Positions 34,094 to 44,537 are shown, counted from the first letter of the stretch. The stretch: 64,000 nt of DNA from Rahnella sikkimica (GCF_002951615.1 NZ_CP019062.1:2790001-2854000), one strand, 5' to 3'. Notes: generated by a model not told the origin, from the letters alone. Program-made: numbers and translations.

Positions 34094-35254
34094 TTACATC
34101 TGATCATTATCTAACTGAAGCGCCACATACAGCAAAAGGCGGTCGTCAAAATTACCCAGATCCAGACCGGTTAATTCTGAAATACGGTTTAAACGATACT
34201 CCAGCGTATTGCGGTGAATATAAAGCGCTTTAGACGTTGCCGTCGGTTGCACATTATTATGGAACCATGCCGCTAATGTGCGCCGGAGTAATCCGTTGCC
34301 GTCCGTGGCTTTCAGACGCGCTAAAGGCCGCACCAGCTCGTCGGCCTGCCATCCGCCGCGAAGGCTGTCGAGCAACACCGGCAAAATCAGATCCTGATAG
34401 AAATAACAGCGCTGTTCGGGCATACGCTGTTTGCCGACGGTCATGGTGGTTCGCGCGGTACGATAAGATCGGGCGATACTGCCGGGGCCGCTGAAGAAGT
34501 TACCGAGGGAAATACGCACACGCAGGCGACCGGTTTCGGTCATGCGCGAAAGCAAGTGATCGATCCGCTGCCGGTGGCCGTCCGGATCCCAGCGATCATA
34601 GCTGTTGAGCGCGGGTTTCAGCACCACCATTTCGGTCAGCGAAACAATGGCGATCAGGTTATCGCGCTCCGGCGTGGTCAGTAAGGTTTGCAGCTGCTGC
34701 AACTCCGCCATCGCGGAATCCACACCCAGCTGACCGCTGTCGACTTCGACCACCGCCGCCACGCGCGGGCGATTCAGGTCAATGCCCAGACGCTGCGCCC
34801 ACTCCATTAACGCCGGAGACAGTTCATCCACGCGGATCAGGTTCAGCACCAGCTCTTCGCGCAAACGGCTGTCCTGCGCGAGCATATGTAACAAACGCGC
34901 CTGTTCAAGCATCATTTCTGCGGTCATGCAGACCAGCTCGCCGTACTGGCGTAACTGCGACGGGTTGCCCGTGAGGCCAACCACGCCGACAATCTGACCA
35001 TCGATGCGCAGCGGCAGGTTGATCCCCGGACGCACGCCGTGCAAATGCCGTGCAACGCCTTCATCAATATCGACAATCCGTTCCTGCGAAATCGACAATA
35101 AAGCACCTTCGTGCAATTCTCCAAGACGCTGATCGTCGCCGCTACCGATAATTCTCCCCCGTCCGTCCATAACATTCACATTACTATCAATGATTTGCAT
35201 TGTTCGGGCAACAATCTGTTGCGCCAGCTTTGCATCGAGATGATACGCTGACAT
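34094..35254 (-). CDS. cdaR: Carbohydrate diacid regulator CdaR
   Basis: CdaR activates glucarate, galactarate and glycerate genes in response to these sugar acids. The 386-residue protein has an N-terminal sugar-diacid recognition domain (about 1-135), a central GGDEF-like PucR segment, and a C-terminal PucR-type helix-turn-helix (A-T-S-K-A-L-Y-I-H-R-N-T-L-E-Y-R-L at about 340-358). Its position next to degP is the same as in E. coli, but here its target operon gudPXD lies directly downstream, which it does not in E. coli. Confidence 0.94.
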   Translation of the reverse strand: MSAYHLDAKLAQQIVARTMQIIDSNVNVMDGRGRIIGSGDDQRLGELHEGALLSISQERIVDIDEGVARHLHGVRPGINLPLRIDGQIVGVVGLTGNPSQLRQYGELVCMTAEMMLEQARLLHMLAQDSRLREELVLNLIRVDELSPALMEWAQRLGIDLNRPRVAAVVEVDSGQLGVDSAMAELQQLQTLLTTPERDNLIAIVSLTEMVVLKPALNSYDRWDPDGHRQRIDHLLSRMTETGRLRVRISLGNFFSGPGSIARSYRTARTTMTVGKQRMPEQRCYFYQDLILPVLLDSLRGGWQADELVRPLARLKATDGNGLLRRTLAAWFHNNVQPTATSKALYIHRNTLEYRLNRISELTGLDLGNFDDRLLLYVALQLDNDQM

Positions 35255-35431
35255 GATCCCCTGCCTTGCCTGTTTTATCGTTGTCAGAACAGCATACTCA
35301 GCGGCTTACCCCTGCACATTATGCAAATGCCCAAAGAGCGAAAGCACCTATTGAAGTTGCGTGTAAGGTCACATTTTCAAGCAAATGCACAAGAATATTC
35401 AGGCGGGGATTGGGCGTAAAAGGCATAAAAA

Positions 35432-35453
35432 AAGGCACGCCGAAGCGTGCCTT
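35432..35453 (-). terminator. Intrinsic terminator of degP
   Basis: AAGGCACGC / GCGTGCCTT stem with a CGAA tetraloop, followed on the minus strand by a run of seven T. It separates degP from cdaR. Confidence 0.85.
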
Positions 35454-35470
35454 GCAGAACTGCCTGTGGA

Positions 35471-36910
35471 TTATTGCGCCAGCAGGTAGATTGAAGAGTC
35501 ACCACGCTGAATATCCAGCGCCAGTACGGACGGCTTGGTATCCAGAACTTTACGCAGTTCGCCTAAGTTGGCGATTTTCTGCTGGTTCACGCCCAGGATC
35601 ACGTCGCCTTTTTTCAGGCCAATACGCGCGGCTTTTGAACCCGGTTTGACATCATCAACTTTCACGCCTTTCTGATTGGCCGCGGTGTTGTTACTCAGGT
35701 CAGCCCCTTCGATACCGGTATAAATGTTGCCGGATTCGACTTTAGGCGTCTGCGTGCTTTGCTCAATGGTCACGTCAACGTTCACCGGTTTGCCGTCACG
35801 CAGCAGGCCCAGCGTCACTTTGGTGCCAATTGGCATGGTGCCGATGTCCGCACGGAACGATGCGAAGCTGCTGATTGGCTTGCCGTTCATGCTCAGGATA
35901 ACGTCACCGGCTTTAATGCCCGCTTTTTCTGCGGCAGACTTCGGCATAACCTGGCTGATGAATGCGCCGCGCTGTGCGTCAACTTTCATCGCTTTTGCCA
36001 GCTCGGAATTCAGTTCGGTACCCATGATGCCCAGTTCGCCACGTTTTACTTCGCCGTACTCGATCATCTGTTTGGACAGGTTTTTCACCATGTTACTTGG
36101 GATCGCAAAACCGATACCGATGTTGCCGCCGTCCGGTGCCAGGATCGCCGTGTTCAGGCCAATCAGTTCACCGTTCAGGTTCACCAGCGCGCCGCCGGAA
36201 TTACCGCGGTTGATCGCCGCATCCGTCTGGATGAAGTTTTCATAGTTTTCGATGTTCAGGCCGGAACGACCCAGCGCAGACACGATACCGGAAGTGACGG
36301 TTTCACCTAAACCATACGGGTTACCGATCGCCACGGTGTAATCACCCACGCGCAGTTGCTCGGAATCGGCCATTTTAATCGCGGTCAGGTTTTTCGCATT
36401 TTGCAGCTGAATCACTGCAATGTCAGAACGTGGATCTTTACCGATCACTTTCGCATCGAACTTACGGCCATCGTTCAGCTGTACGCTGATTTTTGTCGCG
36501 TTATCAACAACGTGGTTGTTGGTCACAACATAACCTTTATCCGCATCGATAATCACACCGGAACCCAGCGCGCGGAAATCTTCTTTCTGTTCAGGTGCAG
36601 GCTGTCCGTCCTGACCGCCGCCCTGACAAACCGGGGAGCCCTGGAACGGCGAACCGTCCTGGCACAGCGGAGAGTTCTGACCAAAGAACTGCTGGAACTG
36701 CTGGCCCATGCGCGGTGTTTTCACCGACGCGCTGCCTTCAACGTTTACACTCACCACGGATGGCATCACTTTTTCCAGCATCGGCGCAAGGCTTGGAAGC
36801 TGTGTGGTGCTGGAGGAAGCGGTTTCGGCCGCCAGAGCAGATGAAACCGGGGCAAGTGCCATACCAATACTTAACGCTAAAGCGCTGAGGAATAAAGTCG
36901 ATTTTTTCAT
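35471..36910 (-). CDS. degP: Periplasmic serine endoprotease/chaperone DegP
   Basis: DegP degrades or protects misfolded envelope proteins. The 479-residue precursor has a signal peptide ending S-S-A-L-A near 27, a trypsin-like domain with the His (T-N-N-H-V-V), Asp (R-S-D-I-A-V) and Ser (R-G-N-S-G-G-A-L) triad, the LA-loop rich in Gln/Gly with two cysteines, and two PDZ domains (about 285-375 and 390-479). Length is close to E. coli DegP (474). A sigma-E-type promoter lies upstream, fitting its envelope-stress role. Confidence 0.95.
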   Translation of the reverse strand: MKKSTLFLSALALSIGMALAPVSSALAAETASSSTTQLPSLAPMLEKVMPSVVSVNVEGSASVKTPRMGQQFQQFFGQNSPLCQDGSPFQGSPVCQGGGQDGQPAPEQKEDFRALGSGVIIDADKGYVVTNNHVVDNATKISVQLNDGRKFDAKVIGKDPRSDIAVIQLQNAKNLTAIKMADSEQLRVGDYTVAIGNPYGLGETVTSGIVSALGRSGLNIENYENFIQTDAAINRGNSGGALVNLNGELIGLNTAILAPDGGNIGIGFAIPSNMVKNLSKQMIEYGEVKRGELGIMGTELNSELAKAMKVDAQRGAFISQVMPKSAAEKAGIKAGDVILSMNGKPISSFASFRADIGTMPIGTKVTLGLLRDGKPVNVDVTIEQSTQTPKVESGNIYTGIEGADLSNNTAANQKGVKVDDVKPGSKAARIGLKKGDVILGVNQQKIANLGELRKVLDTKPSVLALDIQRGDSSIYLLAQ

Positions 36911-36974
36911 TTTTCAGGATCTCTTAAAATTATTGTGGCAACCAAAATAGTCGCGTTGCTTGGTAGTCGTGATA

Positions 36975-37002
36975 CTGAGAGAGTATTAATAGCGTGAAGT
37001 TC
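36975..37002 (-). promoter_or_regulatory. Putative sigma-E promoter of degP
   Basis: On the minus strand GAACTT (37002-36997) is followed after 16 bases by TCTCAG (36980-36975). The first element matches the sigma-E -35 hexamer of E. coli degP, and the spacing and TCTnA-like -10 fit. It lies about 65 bases before the degP start codon. Confidence 0.6.
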
Positions 37003-37117
37003 ATCAACGTCACACTGACAATGGTAAAAAAGTATTGTCATTATTTACAAACGGCTGCTTTTCAGACAGTTCCGTAAAGAAAATTAAAGACGTTTAAATC
37101 TGTCTTTTTAAAACAAA

Positions 37118-38632
37118 TTATTCAGCCGCCATCAGACGGCGGTATTCATCGTACGCATACAGATCTGTCATGCCGCTGATATAGTCCTGAATCATTCTCG
37201 CCCGGTAATAGAATTCCTGCGCAGAAAATTCCGAAACACCTGCGCCTTCGAGCGCCACGACGGCATTGTTATAGGCCAGCCGGTGTTTGGCAGAAATCTT
37301 ATGCAACAGACGGGTTTCTATAGGATATTCCCGGTGCGTGTCTTCCTCAGCCAGCTGACTAAAATCAGACAAGGGCATATCCAGCAACGGGCTGTAAATA
37401 TCCAGCAACCCGCTGATCACCCGGTAACCCTGTAATTCCAGTTCCTCGACTTCAGGGTGGTTGAATACCTGTTTAAACGCCACCGACTTATAAATTTCTA
37501 ACAACCGGTTGGCCTGGCTGTCATCTTCGAGCAGCGCGTGATTAAAGGTGCCCTGATAAACATCTTCTATATTATCAATGAATCTGCGCGCGGCGTGGGG
37601 CACCAGCTGTTTAACCGTCTGAACGCGAAGTTCCATAAAGAAATAATCCACCGGATTACGGAATGTCTTCGCTTTATCCATTTTTTCATACGCGGTGCGA
37701 ACCACTTTATCGAAGATGTCGTTTTTCCCGATGTCGCCCCATTCACGCATCAGATATTTATAGAGTTCTTCGACACTGAAAATGTTTTTCTCGACCGCAT
37801 CTTCCAGATCGGCGATGCAGTAAGAAATATCGTCTGCCGCTTCCATAATGTAGGTCAGCGGGAAACGGTTGAACTCCCCCAGCCCGAGCTCACTGCGCAG
37901 GTCTTTGATGAACGCTTCTTCGGCCAGATAAAAACCGGGCTTTTTCATCAGATAATCGTGCGAAGGCAGGCGGGTCATTGAGTAGGCCGGACGGGTATAT
38001 TTCAGGATGCACGCCGTCTGGCTGTAGGTCAGGTTAAGTTTGAGCAACGTAAACACCAGACGAATCGCCTGCGCGTTACCTTCAAAATTACTGAGATCAT
38101 AACGGATTTTACGGCGCAGCTGATTCAGCTGCGCCTCATCCGGCGTCAGGCGCAAACAGGCCACCAGGCAGGAATCGGTTGCCGGCGGCGTTTCGCCACA
38201 GCTTTCGATATCCATGCGCTTTTTGAACCAGTTGTTAATCGCTGATTCGCCGAAATGCCCGAACGGCGGATTGCCGATGTCGTGCATCAGGCAGGCCATT
38301 TCGACCACGCTTTCGAAAGGATCGGTCACATCGTCCAGCCCGTAAGCCTCGAGTTTTCCCTGACGGCGCAGGCGATGCAGAATTTCTTTAGCAATGTGGC
38401 GGCCCACCTGCTGAACTTCGAGGGAATGTGTCAGGCGGCTGCGGACGGCGGCGTTTTTCTCCAGCGGGAAAACTTGTGTTTTTTGTTGCAGGCGGCGGAT
38501 CGCGGCGGAGTTGATAATACGCCCCCGGTCGCTCTCAAACTGACGGACGACGTCATACGCATCCCGCACTTCTATCGGGGCGCTAAACGGGCGCTGAAAA
38601 TTGAATTTCGCTTTAAAATCGATCCCGGACAT
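37118..38632 (-). CDS. dgt: Deoxyguanosinetriphosphate triphosphohydrolase Dgt
   Basis: Dgt hydrolyses dGTP to deoxyguanosine and triphosphate. The ATG at 38632 follows AAGGTGG and gives 504 residues, the family's usual size; an in-frame start at 38653 adds seven residues not seen in E. coli. The HD-domain metal site is visible: [13 protein letters not shown] near 65, [11 protein letters not shown] near 112, and E-A-A-D-D-I-S-Y near 265. The gene diverges from mtnN across about 180 bases, as in E. coli. Confidence 0.94.
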   Translation of the reverse strand: MSGIDFKAKFNFQRPFSAPIEVRDAYDVVRQFESDRGRIINSAAIRRLQQKTQVFPLEKNAAVRSRLTHSLEVQQVGRHIAKEILHRLRRQGKLEAYGLDDVTDPFESVVEMACLMHDIGNPPFGHFGESAINNWFKKRMDIESCGETPPATDSCLVACLRLTPDEAQLNQLRRKIRYDLSNFEGNAQAIRLVFTLLKLNLTYSQTACILKYTRPAYSMTRLPSHDYLMKKPGFYLAEEAFIKDLRSELGLGEFNRFPLTYIMEAADDISYCIADLEDAVEKNIFSVEELYKYLMREWGDIGKNDIFDKVVRTAYEKMDKAKTFRNPVDYFFMELRVQTVKQLVPHAARRFIDNIEDVYQGTFNHALLEDDSQANRLLEIYKSVAFKQVFNHPEVEELELQGYRVISGLLDIYSPLLDMPLSDFSQLAEEDTHREYPIETRLLHKISAKHRLAYNNAVVALEGAGVSEFSAQEFYYRARMIQDYISGMTDLYAYDEYRRLMAAE

Positions 38633-38815
38633 GATTTCCACCTTTTCAGCCACTCACGCGCCCGGCCGATGCATGTTTTGCGTTACAAAACCTGCATCCC
38701 AAACGCATTATCTCTTCCCTTTAGCCATGATAGACTATCGCGCATTCTTTTCGTTATTAAACCGTCAATTCCGCACCTGCTGCGGTTCATTTCACCCCAA
38801 TCTGCGAGTATTCAT

Positions 38816-39520
38816 ATGAAAGTAGGCATTATTGGCGCAATGGAGCAGGAAGTGACCCTGCTGCGCGACAAAATCATCAACCGTCAGACGATCGAACGCG
38901 CTGGCTGTGAAATCTATACCGGTCAGCTGAACGGTGTGGACGTCGCGCTGCTGAAATCAGGTATCGGTAAAGTGTCTGCGGCGATGGGTACGACGCTGCT
39001 GCTGGAACATTGCCGCCCGGATGTGGTGATCAATACCGGTTCCGCCGGTGGTCTGGCAAAAACGCTGAAAGTGGGCGATATCGTGGTTTCTGACGAAGTT
39101 CGATACCACGACGCGGATGTGACCGCATTTGGTTATGAACCGGGTCAGATGGCGGGTTGTCCGGCGGCTTTCGTGGCGGCTCCGTTTTTGGTCGAGCTGG
39201 CTGAAACCTGTATCCGCGAGCTGGATTTGAACGCCGTGCGCGGCCTGATTTGCAGCGGCGATGCCTTCATCAACGGTGCAGCGCCTCTGGTCCGCATCCG
39301 TGCCACCTTCCCGAACGTCGCTGCCGTGGAAATGGAAGCTGCCGCAGTCGGCCATGTTTGCCATCTGTTCGACACACCTTTCGTGGTCGTGCGCGCCATT
39401 TCTGACGTCGCGGACACCGAATCTCACCTGAGCTTCGAAGAGTTCCTGGTGGTTGCAGCACAGCAATCCACGCTGATGGTCGATGCCATGCTGAAAGCGC
39501 TGGCCGCTTCCGAAGCGTGA
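38816..39520 (+). CDS. mtnN: 5'-methylthioadenosine/S-adenosylhomocysteine nucleosidase MtnN
   Basis: MtnN cleaves the N-glycosidic bond of methylthioadenosine, S-adenosylhomocysteine and 5'-deoxyadenosine, linking polyamine synthesis, methylation and radical-SAM chemistry to methionine salvage. The ATG at 38816 gives 234 residues (E. coli 232), starting [12 protein letters not shown] with the catalytic Glu12. The late R-A-I-S-D-V-A-D segment holds the catalytic Asp. A long in-frame extension upstream to 38255 is only antisense to dgt. btuF starts two bases after its stop. Confidence 0.95.
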   Translation: MKVGIIGAMEQEVTLLRDKIINRQTIERAGCEIYTGQLNGVDVALLKSGIGKVSAAMGTTLLLEHCRPDVVINTGSAGGLAKTLKVGDIVVSDEVRYHDADVTAFGYEPGQMAGCPAAFVAAPFLVELAETCIRELDLNAVRGLICSGDAFINGAAPLVRIRATFPNVAAVEMEAAAVGHVCHLFDTPFVVVRAISDVADTESHLSFEEFLVVAAQQSTLMVDAMLKALAASEA

Positions 39521-39522
39521 TC

Positions 39523-40341
39523 ATGCGCCGGTTCTGTCTTTTGCTGACGAGTCTTTTGCTGGCGGGCCTGTCGTTGCCTCTGGCGGCGGCACCGGCACCG
39601 GCGCAGCGGGTGATCAGCCTCGCGCCTAATCTGACAGAACTGGCGTTTGCTGCGGGCATGGGCGATCAGCTGGTCGGAGTTAGTGCTTACTCCGACTTCC
39701 CACCCCAGGCCAGTAAGCTTGAGCAGGTCGCGAACTGGCAGGGGATAAATGTCGAGCGCATTGTGACGCTGAAACCCGATCTGGTGCTCGCCTGGCGCGG
39801 CGGAAACCCGCAGCGTCCGCTTGATCAGCTGAGGTCTCTGGGCATCCACGTTATTTATCTCGATCCGCAGAATGCACAAGATGTCGCAAAGGCGCTGGAA
39901 CAGCTGGCGGCCTACAGCCCGGATCCTGCAAAAGCTCAGCAGGCAGCCCATGATTTTCGTGAGCAATGGCAGGCACTTAAGCAGAAATATCACCGTGAAA
40001 AACCCGTTCCGGCGTTTATCCAGTTCGGCACTCAGCCGCTTTTTACTGCCTCATCCGCGACAATGCAAAGTGAAGTGCTGGAAGTCTGTGGCGGGAAAAA
40101 CATTTTCGCCGACAGCCGTGTTCCGTGGCCTCAGGTCAGCCGGGAGCAGGTTTTAAGCCGTCAGCCACAGGTTATTGTAATCTCGGGGGAAAAATCGCAA
40201 AAAGCGATCATTGAAGGCTACTGGCATTCCCTGCTCACGGCGCAGGTTATTGCCCTTGAACCGGACTGGTTCAGCCGCGCGGGCCCGCGTATTTTGCTTG
40301 CTGCACAACAGCTGTGCCCTCAGCTGGCTGCCTTGCCTTAA
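39523..40341 (+). CDS. btuF: Vitamin B12 periplasmic binding protein BtuF
   Basis: BtuF captures cobalamin in the periplasm and passes it to BtuCD. The 272-residue precursor starts at the ATG at 39523 (a GTG at 39517 overlaps mtnN), with a signal peptide ending P-L-A-A-A near 23. The class-III binding-protein pattern follows: [12 protein letters not shown] near 30, G-V-S-A-Y-S-D-F-P near 55, and L-K-P-D-L-V-L-A-W near 85. The two lobes are joined by a long helix around 120-145. It is coupled to mtnN, as in E. coli. The yadS gene that follows it there is absent here. Confidence 0.94.
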   Translation: MRRFCLLLTSLLLAGLSLPLAAAPAPAQRVISLAPNLTELAFAAGMGDQLVGVSAYSDFPPQASKLEQVANWQGINVERIVTLKPDLVLAWRGGNPQRPLDQLRSLGIHVIYLDPQNAQDVAKALEQLAAYSPDPAKAQQAAHDFREQWQALKQKYHREKPVPAFIQFGTQPLFTASSATMQSEVLEVCGGKNIFADSRVPWPQVSREQVLSRQPQVIVISGEKSQKAIIEGYWHSLLTAQVIALEPDWFSRAGPRILLAAQQLCPQLAALP

Positions 40342-40343
40342 AG

Positions 40344-40356
40344 GTGAATGCTTACT
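40344..40356 (+). repeat. Left copy of a 13-base direct repeat
   Basis: GTGAATGCTTACT occurs here, three bases after the btuF stop, and again at 40944-40956, exactly 600 bases later. The two copies bracket the segment that holds the 81-residue secreted ORF, in the place where E. coli has yadS. They could mark an insertion or deletion event. Confidence 0.55.
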
Positions 40357-40690
40357 AACAAAACGTCTTACGGCCGCAACCGGTGCGTTATCGCACTTCT
40401 CTGAATTGTTCTTTTATTAACCAAAATCAAGAATACTGCGCTGTCATCTGGTAACATGCCTGACGTAAACTTATCCGGTTCGTGCACTTTCCCCGCTTTA
40501 ACGTTATCTCTTTGTTGTACAAACGAAATAATAAAAGTCACGTCTGAACGTTAAAAATAACTTCACTACAAAGCATGACTGGCATCCAAATCATAAGAAA
40601 TTTGGATTAAAGGCCACGAGAACATTACCGATAACCTTCTCAGCCCCTGGCTGATATTTATTGTGACTACACCAGCAGGAAAAAATATTA
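40357..40690. other. Intergenic region before the small secreted ORF
   Basis: About 330 bases without a supported gene. The sequence is moderately AT-rich and should carry the promoter of the 81-codon ORF. I see no trace of yadS coding sequence in it. Confidence 0.45.
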
Positions 40691-40936
40691 ATGAAAGTAC
40701 TCTTACTCAGCGTGCTGCTGGCATTGAGCCCGCTGGTCGCGGTCGCGGGCATGACCAGTGGCGATATACATATCAGCCTGACCATTTTACCGACCTGCAA
40801 AGTCGATGTAGCGCACTCCGGCACGTCGGTTACCTGCGCCAGCCGCACGATGATGCAACCGCACATCAGTGAAATGACGCTCGCTTCCGTTCCGGGCATC
40901 CGCACCGACTCCAGGCTGGTGACGGTGGAATGGTGA
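40691..40936 (+). CDS. Small secreted protein resembling a shrunken spore-coat-U domain
   Basis: The 81-residue ORF has a clear signal peptide (M-K-V-L-L-L-S-V-L-L-A-L-S-P-L-V-A-V-A-G). A mature part of about 61 residues follows with two cysteines in the contexts L-P-T-C-K-V and V-T-C-A-S, which mirror the paired cysteines of the pilus subunits at 14.6-16.3 kb but with most of the domain between them missing. It has a possible GGA site at 40678-40680 and a strong terminator downstream. It may be a genuine small envelope protein or a degraded pilin. No function can be assigned. Confidence 0.5.
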   Translation: MKVLLLSVLLALSPLVAVAGMTSGDIHISLTILPTCKVDVAHSGTSVTCASRTMMQPHISEMTLASVPGIRTDSRLVTVEW

Positions 40937-40943
40937 GTTGCAT

Positions 40944-40956
40944 GTGAATGCTTACT
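40944..40956 (+). repeat. Right copy of a 13-base direct repeat
   Basis: GTGAATGCTTACT, identical to 40344-40356 and in the same orientation; it begins eight bases after the stop codon of the small secreted ORF. Confidence 0.55.
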
Positions 40957-40982
40957 TACCTCAGCGTCCGCCATCAACCATT

Positions 40983-41020
40983 AAAAAAGCCCGTCTGCAT
41001 CAGCAAACGGGCTTTTTTTT
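40983..41020 (+). terminator. Strong intrinsic terminator after the small secreted ORF
   Basis: AAAAAAGCCCGT / ACGGGCTTTTTT stem followed by further T residues (eight T in all from 41013). The A/T symmetry makes it bidirectional in principle. Confidence 0.9.
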
Positions 41021-41032
41021 GTTCAGTCCTTG

Positions 41033-41158
41033 TATACCCAAAATCATTCATGTTGCATCAAGGCGGCAACTGAACGAATCCCCGGGAGCTTACATCAGTA
41101 AGTGACCGGGGTGAGTAAAGGCAGCCAACGCAGAGGCGGCTTGAAGGATGAAGGGTAA
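41033..41158 (+). repeat. ERIC (enterobacterial repetitive intergenic consensus) element
   Basis: This is a roughly 126-base imperfect palindrome. It starts TATACCCAAAAT, contains GAATCCCCGGGAGCTTACAT and AGTAAGTGACCGGGGTGAG in the centre, and ends GCAGCCAACGCAG...CTTGAAGGATGAAGGGTA. These blocks match the known ERIC consensus in order and spacing. It fills the space between a terminator and erpA, and its end touches the erpA stop codon, so it would be the 3' untranslated hairpin of erpA mRNA. Confidence 0.9.
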
Positions 41159-41518
41159 TCAGATACTGAAAGAAGAGCCGCAACCACATGTCGTTTTCGC
41201 GTTTGGATTCGTCACCACAAAACGTGACCCTTCCAGACCTTCGGTGTAATCCACGGAGCCGCCCACCAGATATTGCAGGCTCATCGGATCGACCACCAGC
41301 GCCACGCCTGATTTCTCAATGGTCATGTCGCCGTCGTTAATTTTGTCATCAAAGGTAAAACCGTACTGGAAACCACTGCAACCGCCACCGGTGATATAAA
41401 CACGCAGTTTCAGGTTAGGGTTTTCTTCGTCAGAAATCAGGTTCTTCACCTTCTTCGCTGCGTTCTCAGTAAACTGTAACGGCAACGCAGCAGTTTCATT
41501 CAACAATGCTTCGCTCAT
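41159..41518 (-). CDS. erpA: Iron-sulphur cluster insertion protein ErpA
   Basis: ErpA is an A-type carrier that delivers Fe-S clusters to apo-proteins, including IspG/IspH of isoprenoid synthesis. The 119-residue protein has the three conserved cysteines: C47 in G-G-G-C-S-G-F, and C111 and C113 in T-C-G-C-G-S-S-F. It is five residues longer than E. coli ErpA at the N-terminus. The gene is monocistronic with an ERIC element immediately downstream. Confidence 0.96.
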   Translation of the reverse strand: MSEALLNETAALPLQFTENAAKKVKNLISDEENPNLKLRVYITGGGCSGFQYGFTFDDKINDGDMTIEKSGVALVVDPMSLQYLVGGSVDYTEGLEGSRFVVTNPNAKTTCGCGSSFSI

Positions 41519-41606
41519 AATCTCTCGCTCCCAATCCGCATTTGTTCAGGCCGCCGGATTGACTGTCTGAATAATGTACTCATTATCTTATACCTGAATT
41601 AATGCT

Positions 41607-43070
41607 TCAAGTATGGGGTGTTTTGGTCGCGCTGTCCTGACTAATGGTGCCTTTAGTCTCAGATTCGGCTTCCGCTTTTTCGGCATTTTCACGTTCCTGC
41701 CGTTGCAGGGTGCGGGTCAGAATGGCCGAATACAAGGGTTTGCCACCCAAAAACTGCGCCAGCAGCGTTGCACCGAGGCAGGTAATAATCATCGGTAAAA
41801 TGAGCTGATAGTTATCGGTCATTTCCAGCACCAGCACAATTCCGGTGAGCGGCGCACGCACGCTACCGGCAAATAATGCGCCCATTCCGGCAATCGCAAA
41901 GGTCGCGGGCTGAATACCGTATTGCGGGAAAAAATACAGCGCGGCGGTGCCAAACGCCGTTCCCAGCAAAGTGCCGAGCGCTAACATCGGCGCGAAAATC
42001 CCGCCCGGCGCGCCGGAGGCAAAGCACAACAGCGTAGTCGCCACGCGCACAACAAAGATAAACAGCAGCATCAGCAGGCTGTATTTACCCGCTGCCGCCA
42101 GCGGGATCAGCGCGAAACCGCCTCCTGCGGCTTCCGGTTGAACTATCCCGATCAGCCCGCAGAAGCCGCCCAGGACGCCGCCGATAATCAGGATTTTCCT
42201 GAGATTGCCGCCGTGAATGCGCGCGAACATATCCTGCGTGCGGAAGATCAGCGCATTAAAACTGACGCCCACCACGCCAAACACCATACCTAACACCAGA
42301 TAAAGCCACAGCGTATTGAGCGGTGCGCTCGCCAGTTTCCCGACTTCAATCACCGCGCCGTCGCCGTTGAAAATGCGGAAGACAATGCTCGACATAATCA
42401 CGCCGATAAACACCGCTTTAATGGAAATCAGGCTGTAGCGAAATTGCAGGCGCATCTCTTCAAGAATAAACAGGATCCCCGCCAGCGGAGCGTTAAAGGC
42501 CGCCGAAAGCCCCGCCGCCGCGCCGGTTGCCAGCAAAGAATGGCGCGCTTCGGCGCTGCGCAGCCGGAAAATATCCACCATCATTTTCCCGACGTTTGCG
42601 CCCATCTGCACGGTCGGCCCTTCCCTGCCCAGCACCATCCCCGCGCCGAGTGTGCCCATCCCGCCAAAAAATTTCACCGGAATAACGCGCCACCAGCGAA
42701 CCGGCCTTAACTCCTCCAGCGCGCCTTCAATTTCAGGAATGCCGGACCCCCCCGCTTCCGGGGCAAAACGCCGCACAAGGTAATAGCCAGACATCGCCAG
42801 CGCGGCGGAAACCACGAAAGTTAGCGGCCACAGCAGGATCGCGTAATCACTGAAAAAACCCAGCCCGGAAAGACGCAGGTGCATCACCCCGTTCACCGCT
42901 TTTTCAAATGCCACCCCGAGCAATCCGGCGACGGTGCCGACCACCGCCGCGACCATCAAAATCGTCACCGGCGTTTTATCGCGGCGCAGGAAAATACGCA
43001 GAATTTCGCTGCGTTTACGGGGTCCGCGCAAAGGCGGACGTTCTGACATTTCAGTCTCTGATTCATTCAT
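41607..43070 (-). CDS. clcA: H+/Cl- exchange transporter ClcA
   Basis: ClcA swaps two chloride ions for one proton in the inner membrane and supports extreme acid resistance. The ATG at 43070 gives 487 residues (E. coli 473); a TTG at 43079 is unlikely. The chloride-filter motifs G-S-G-I-P-E near 120 and G-R-E-G-P-T near 160 (external gating Glu) are intact, and F-I-L-E-E near 217 holds the inner proton-transfer Glu. The C-terminus is a charged tail of about 30 residues rich in Glu, Lys and Thr. It diverges from hemL. Confidence 0.94.
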   Translation of the reverse strand: MNESETEMSERPPLRGPRKRSEILRIFLRRDKTPVTILMVAAVVGTVAGLLGVAFEKAVNGVMHLRLSGLGFFSDYAILLWPLTFVVSAALAMSGYYLVRRFAPEAGGSGIPEIEGALEELRPVRWWRVIPVKFFGGMGTLGAGMVLGREGPTVQMGANVGKMMVDIFRLRSAEARHSLLATGAAAGLSAAFNAPLAGILFILEEMRLQFRYSLISIKAVFIGVIMSSIVFRIFNGDGAVIEVGKLASAPLNTLWLYLVLGMVFGVVGVSFNALIFRTQDMFARIHGGNLRKILIIGGVLGGFCGLIGIVQPEAAGGGFALIPLAAAGKYSLLMLLFIFVVRVATTLLCFASGAPGGIFAPMLALGTLLGTAFGTAALYFFPQYGIQPATFAIAGMGALFAGSVRAPLTGIVLVLEMTDNYQLILPMIITCLGATLLAQFLGGKPLYSAILTRTLQRQERENAEKAEAESETKGTISQDSATKTPHT

Positions 43071-43256
43071 GGCGGGCAAGGTGATTCGGAAAAAGTTAGG
43101 AAATATTGATGGATTTAATCATACAAAATGCCTGCCTGACAGGATCTGCAACAATATGCCGCACGGTTTGCGGTTTGATAACGCCGCTCAGTTCACTAGA
43201 ATGGGCTCATCAACATCCCTATTACATACAGAACCCAGCAATTCAGGAGCCGAATA

Positions 43257-44537
43257 ATGAGTAAGTCAGAAAGTCTGTTCACGCAGGCGCAAGCGCTAAT
43301 TCCGGGCGGTGTTAACTCGCCGGTACGTGCCTTCTCCGGCGTCGGCGGCGTCCCCTTATTCATTTCGCGCGCAGACGGCGCGTTCCTGTTTGATGCCGAT
43401 GGCAAAGCTTATATCGACTATGTTGGCTCGTGGGGCCCGATGGTGCTCGGCCACAACAATGCGGAGATCCGCAACGCGGTCATCGAAGCGGCGCAACGCG
43501 GTCTGAGCTTTGGCGCACCGACCGAAATGGAAGTCAGAATGGCCGAACTGGTCACCGAACTGGTGCCAAGCATGGACATGGTTCGCATGGTGAACTCCGG
43601 TACCGAAGCGACCATGAGCGCCATTCGTCTGGCACGCGGTTTCACGCATCGCGATAAAATCGTCAAATTCGAAGGTTGCTACCACGGCCACGCCGACTGC
43701 CTGCTGGTGAAAGCCGGTTCCGGCGCACTGACGCTCGGCCAGCCGAACTCACCGGGCGTGCCTGCTGATTTCGCCAAACACACCCTGACCTGCACTTACA
43801 ACGATCTGGATTCTGTCCGCGCGGCGTTTGAACAGTACCCGGACGATATCGCCTGTATCATCGTTGAGCCGGTGGCGGGCAACATGAACTGCGTGCCGCC
43901 ATTGCCGGAATTCCTTCCGGGCCTGCGTGCGATTTGCGACGAGTTCGGCGCGCTGCTGATTATCGACGAAGTGATGACCGGCTTCCGCGTCGCGCTGGGC
44001 GGTGCTCAGGATTATTACGACGTGACGCCTGACCTGACCTGTCTGGGCAAAATCATCGGCGGCGGTATGCCGGTGGGCGCATTTGGTGGCCGCCGTGACG
44101 TGATGGAAGCGCTTGCACCGACAGGCCCGGTGTATCAGGCGGGCACGCTTTCCGGTAACCCGATTGCGATGGCCGCCGGTATTGCCTGTCTGACGCAGGT
44201 GGCACAGCCGGGCGTTCATCAGACCCTGACCGAACGCACAACGCAACTGGCAGAGGGCTTACTGAAGGCCGCAGAAGCAGAGAATATTCCGTTTGTGGTG
44301 AACCACGTCGGCGGCATGTTTGGCCTGTTCTTCACCGATGCCAAAACCGTGACCGGCTATCAGGACGTGATGAAATGCGACGTTGAGCGTTTCAAGAAAT
44401 TCTTCCACATGATGCTGGAAGAAGGTATTTATCTGGCACCTTCCGCGTTCGAAGCGGGCTTTATGTCTCTGGCCCACACGCCGGAAGACATCCAGCGCAC
44501 CATCGACGCCGCACGCCGTTGTTTCGCTAAGCTTTAA
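43257..44537 (+). CDS. hemL: Glutamate-1-semialdehyde 2,1-aminomutase HemL
   Basis: HemL converts glutamate-1-semialdehyde to 5-aminolevulinate, the C5-pathway entry to haem. The 426-residue protein is the same size as in E. coli. It has the class-III aminotransferase signature: [10 protein letters not shown] near 121 (phosphate-binding), [10 protein letters not shown] near 242, and [12 protein letters not shown] near 265 with the PLP-binding Lys. It is convergent with the fhu operon and shares a strong bidirectional terminator with it. Confidence 0.97.
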   Translation: MSKSESLFTQAQALIPGGVNSPVRAFSGVGGVPLFISRADGAFLFDADGKAYIDYVGSWGPMVLGHNNAEIRNAVIEAAQRGLSFGAPTEMEVRMAELVTELVPSMDMVRMVNSGTEATMSAIRLARGFTHRDKIVKFEGCYHGHADCLLVKAGSGALTLGQPNSPGVPADFAKHTLTCTYNDLDSVRAAFEQYPDDIACIIVEPVAGNMNCVPPLPEFLPGLRAICDEFGALLIIDEVMTGFRVALGGAQDYYDVTPDLTCLGKIIGGGMPVGAFGGRRDVMEALAPTGPVYQAGTLSGNPIAMAAGIACLTQVAQPGVHQTLTERTTQLAEGLLKAAEAENIPFVVNHVGGMFGLFFTDAKTVTGYQDVMKCDVERFKKFFHMMLEEGIYLAPSAFEAGFMSLAHTPEDIQRTIDAARRCFAKL

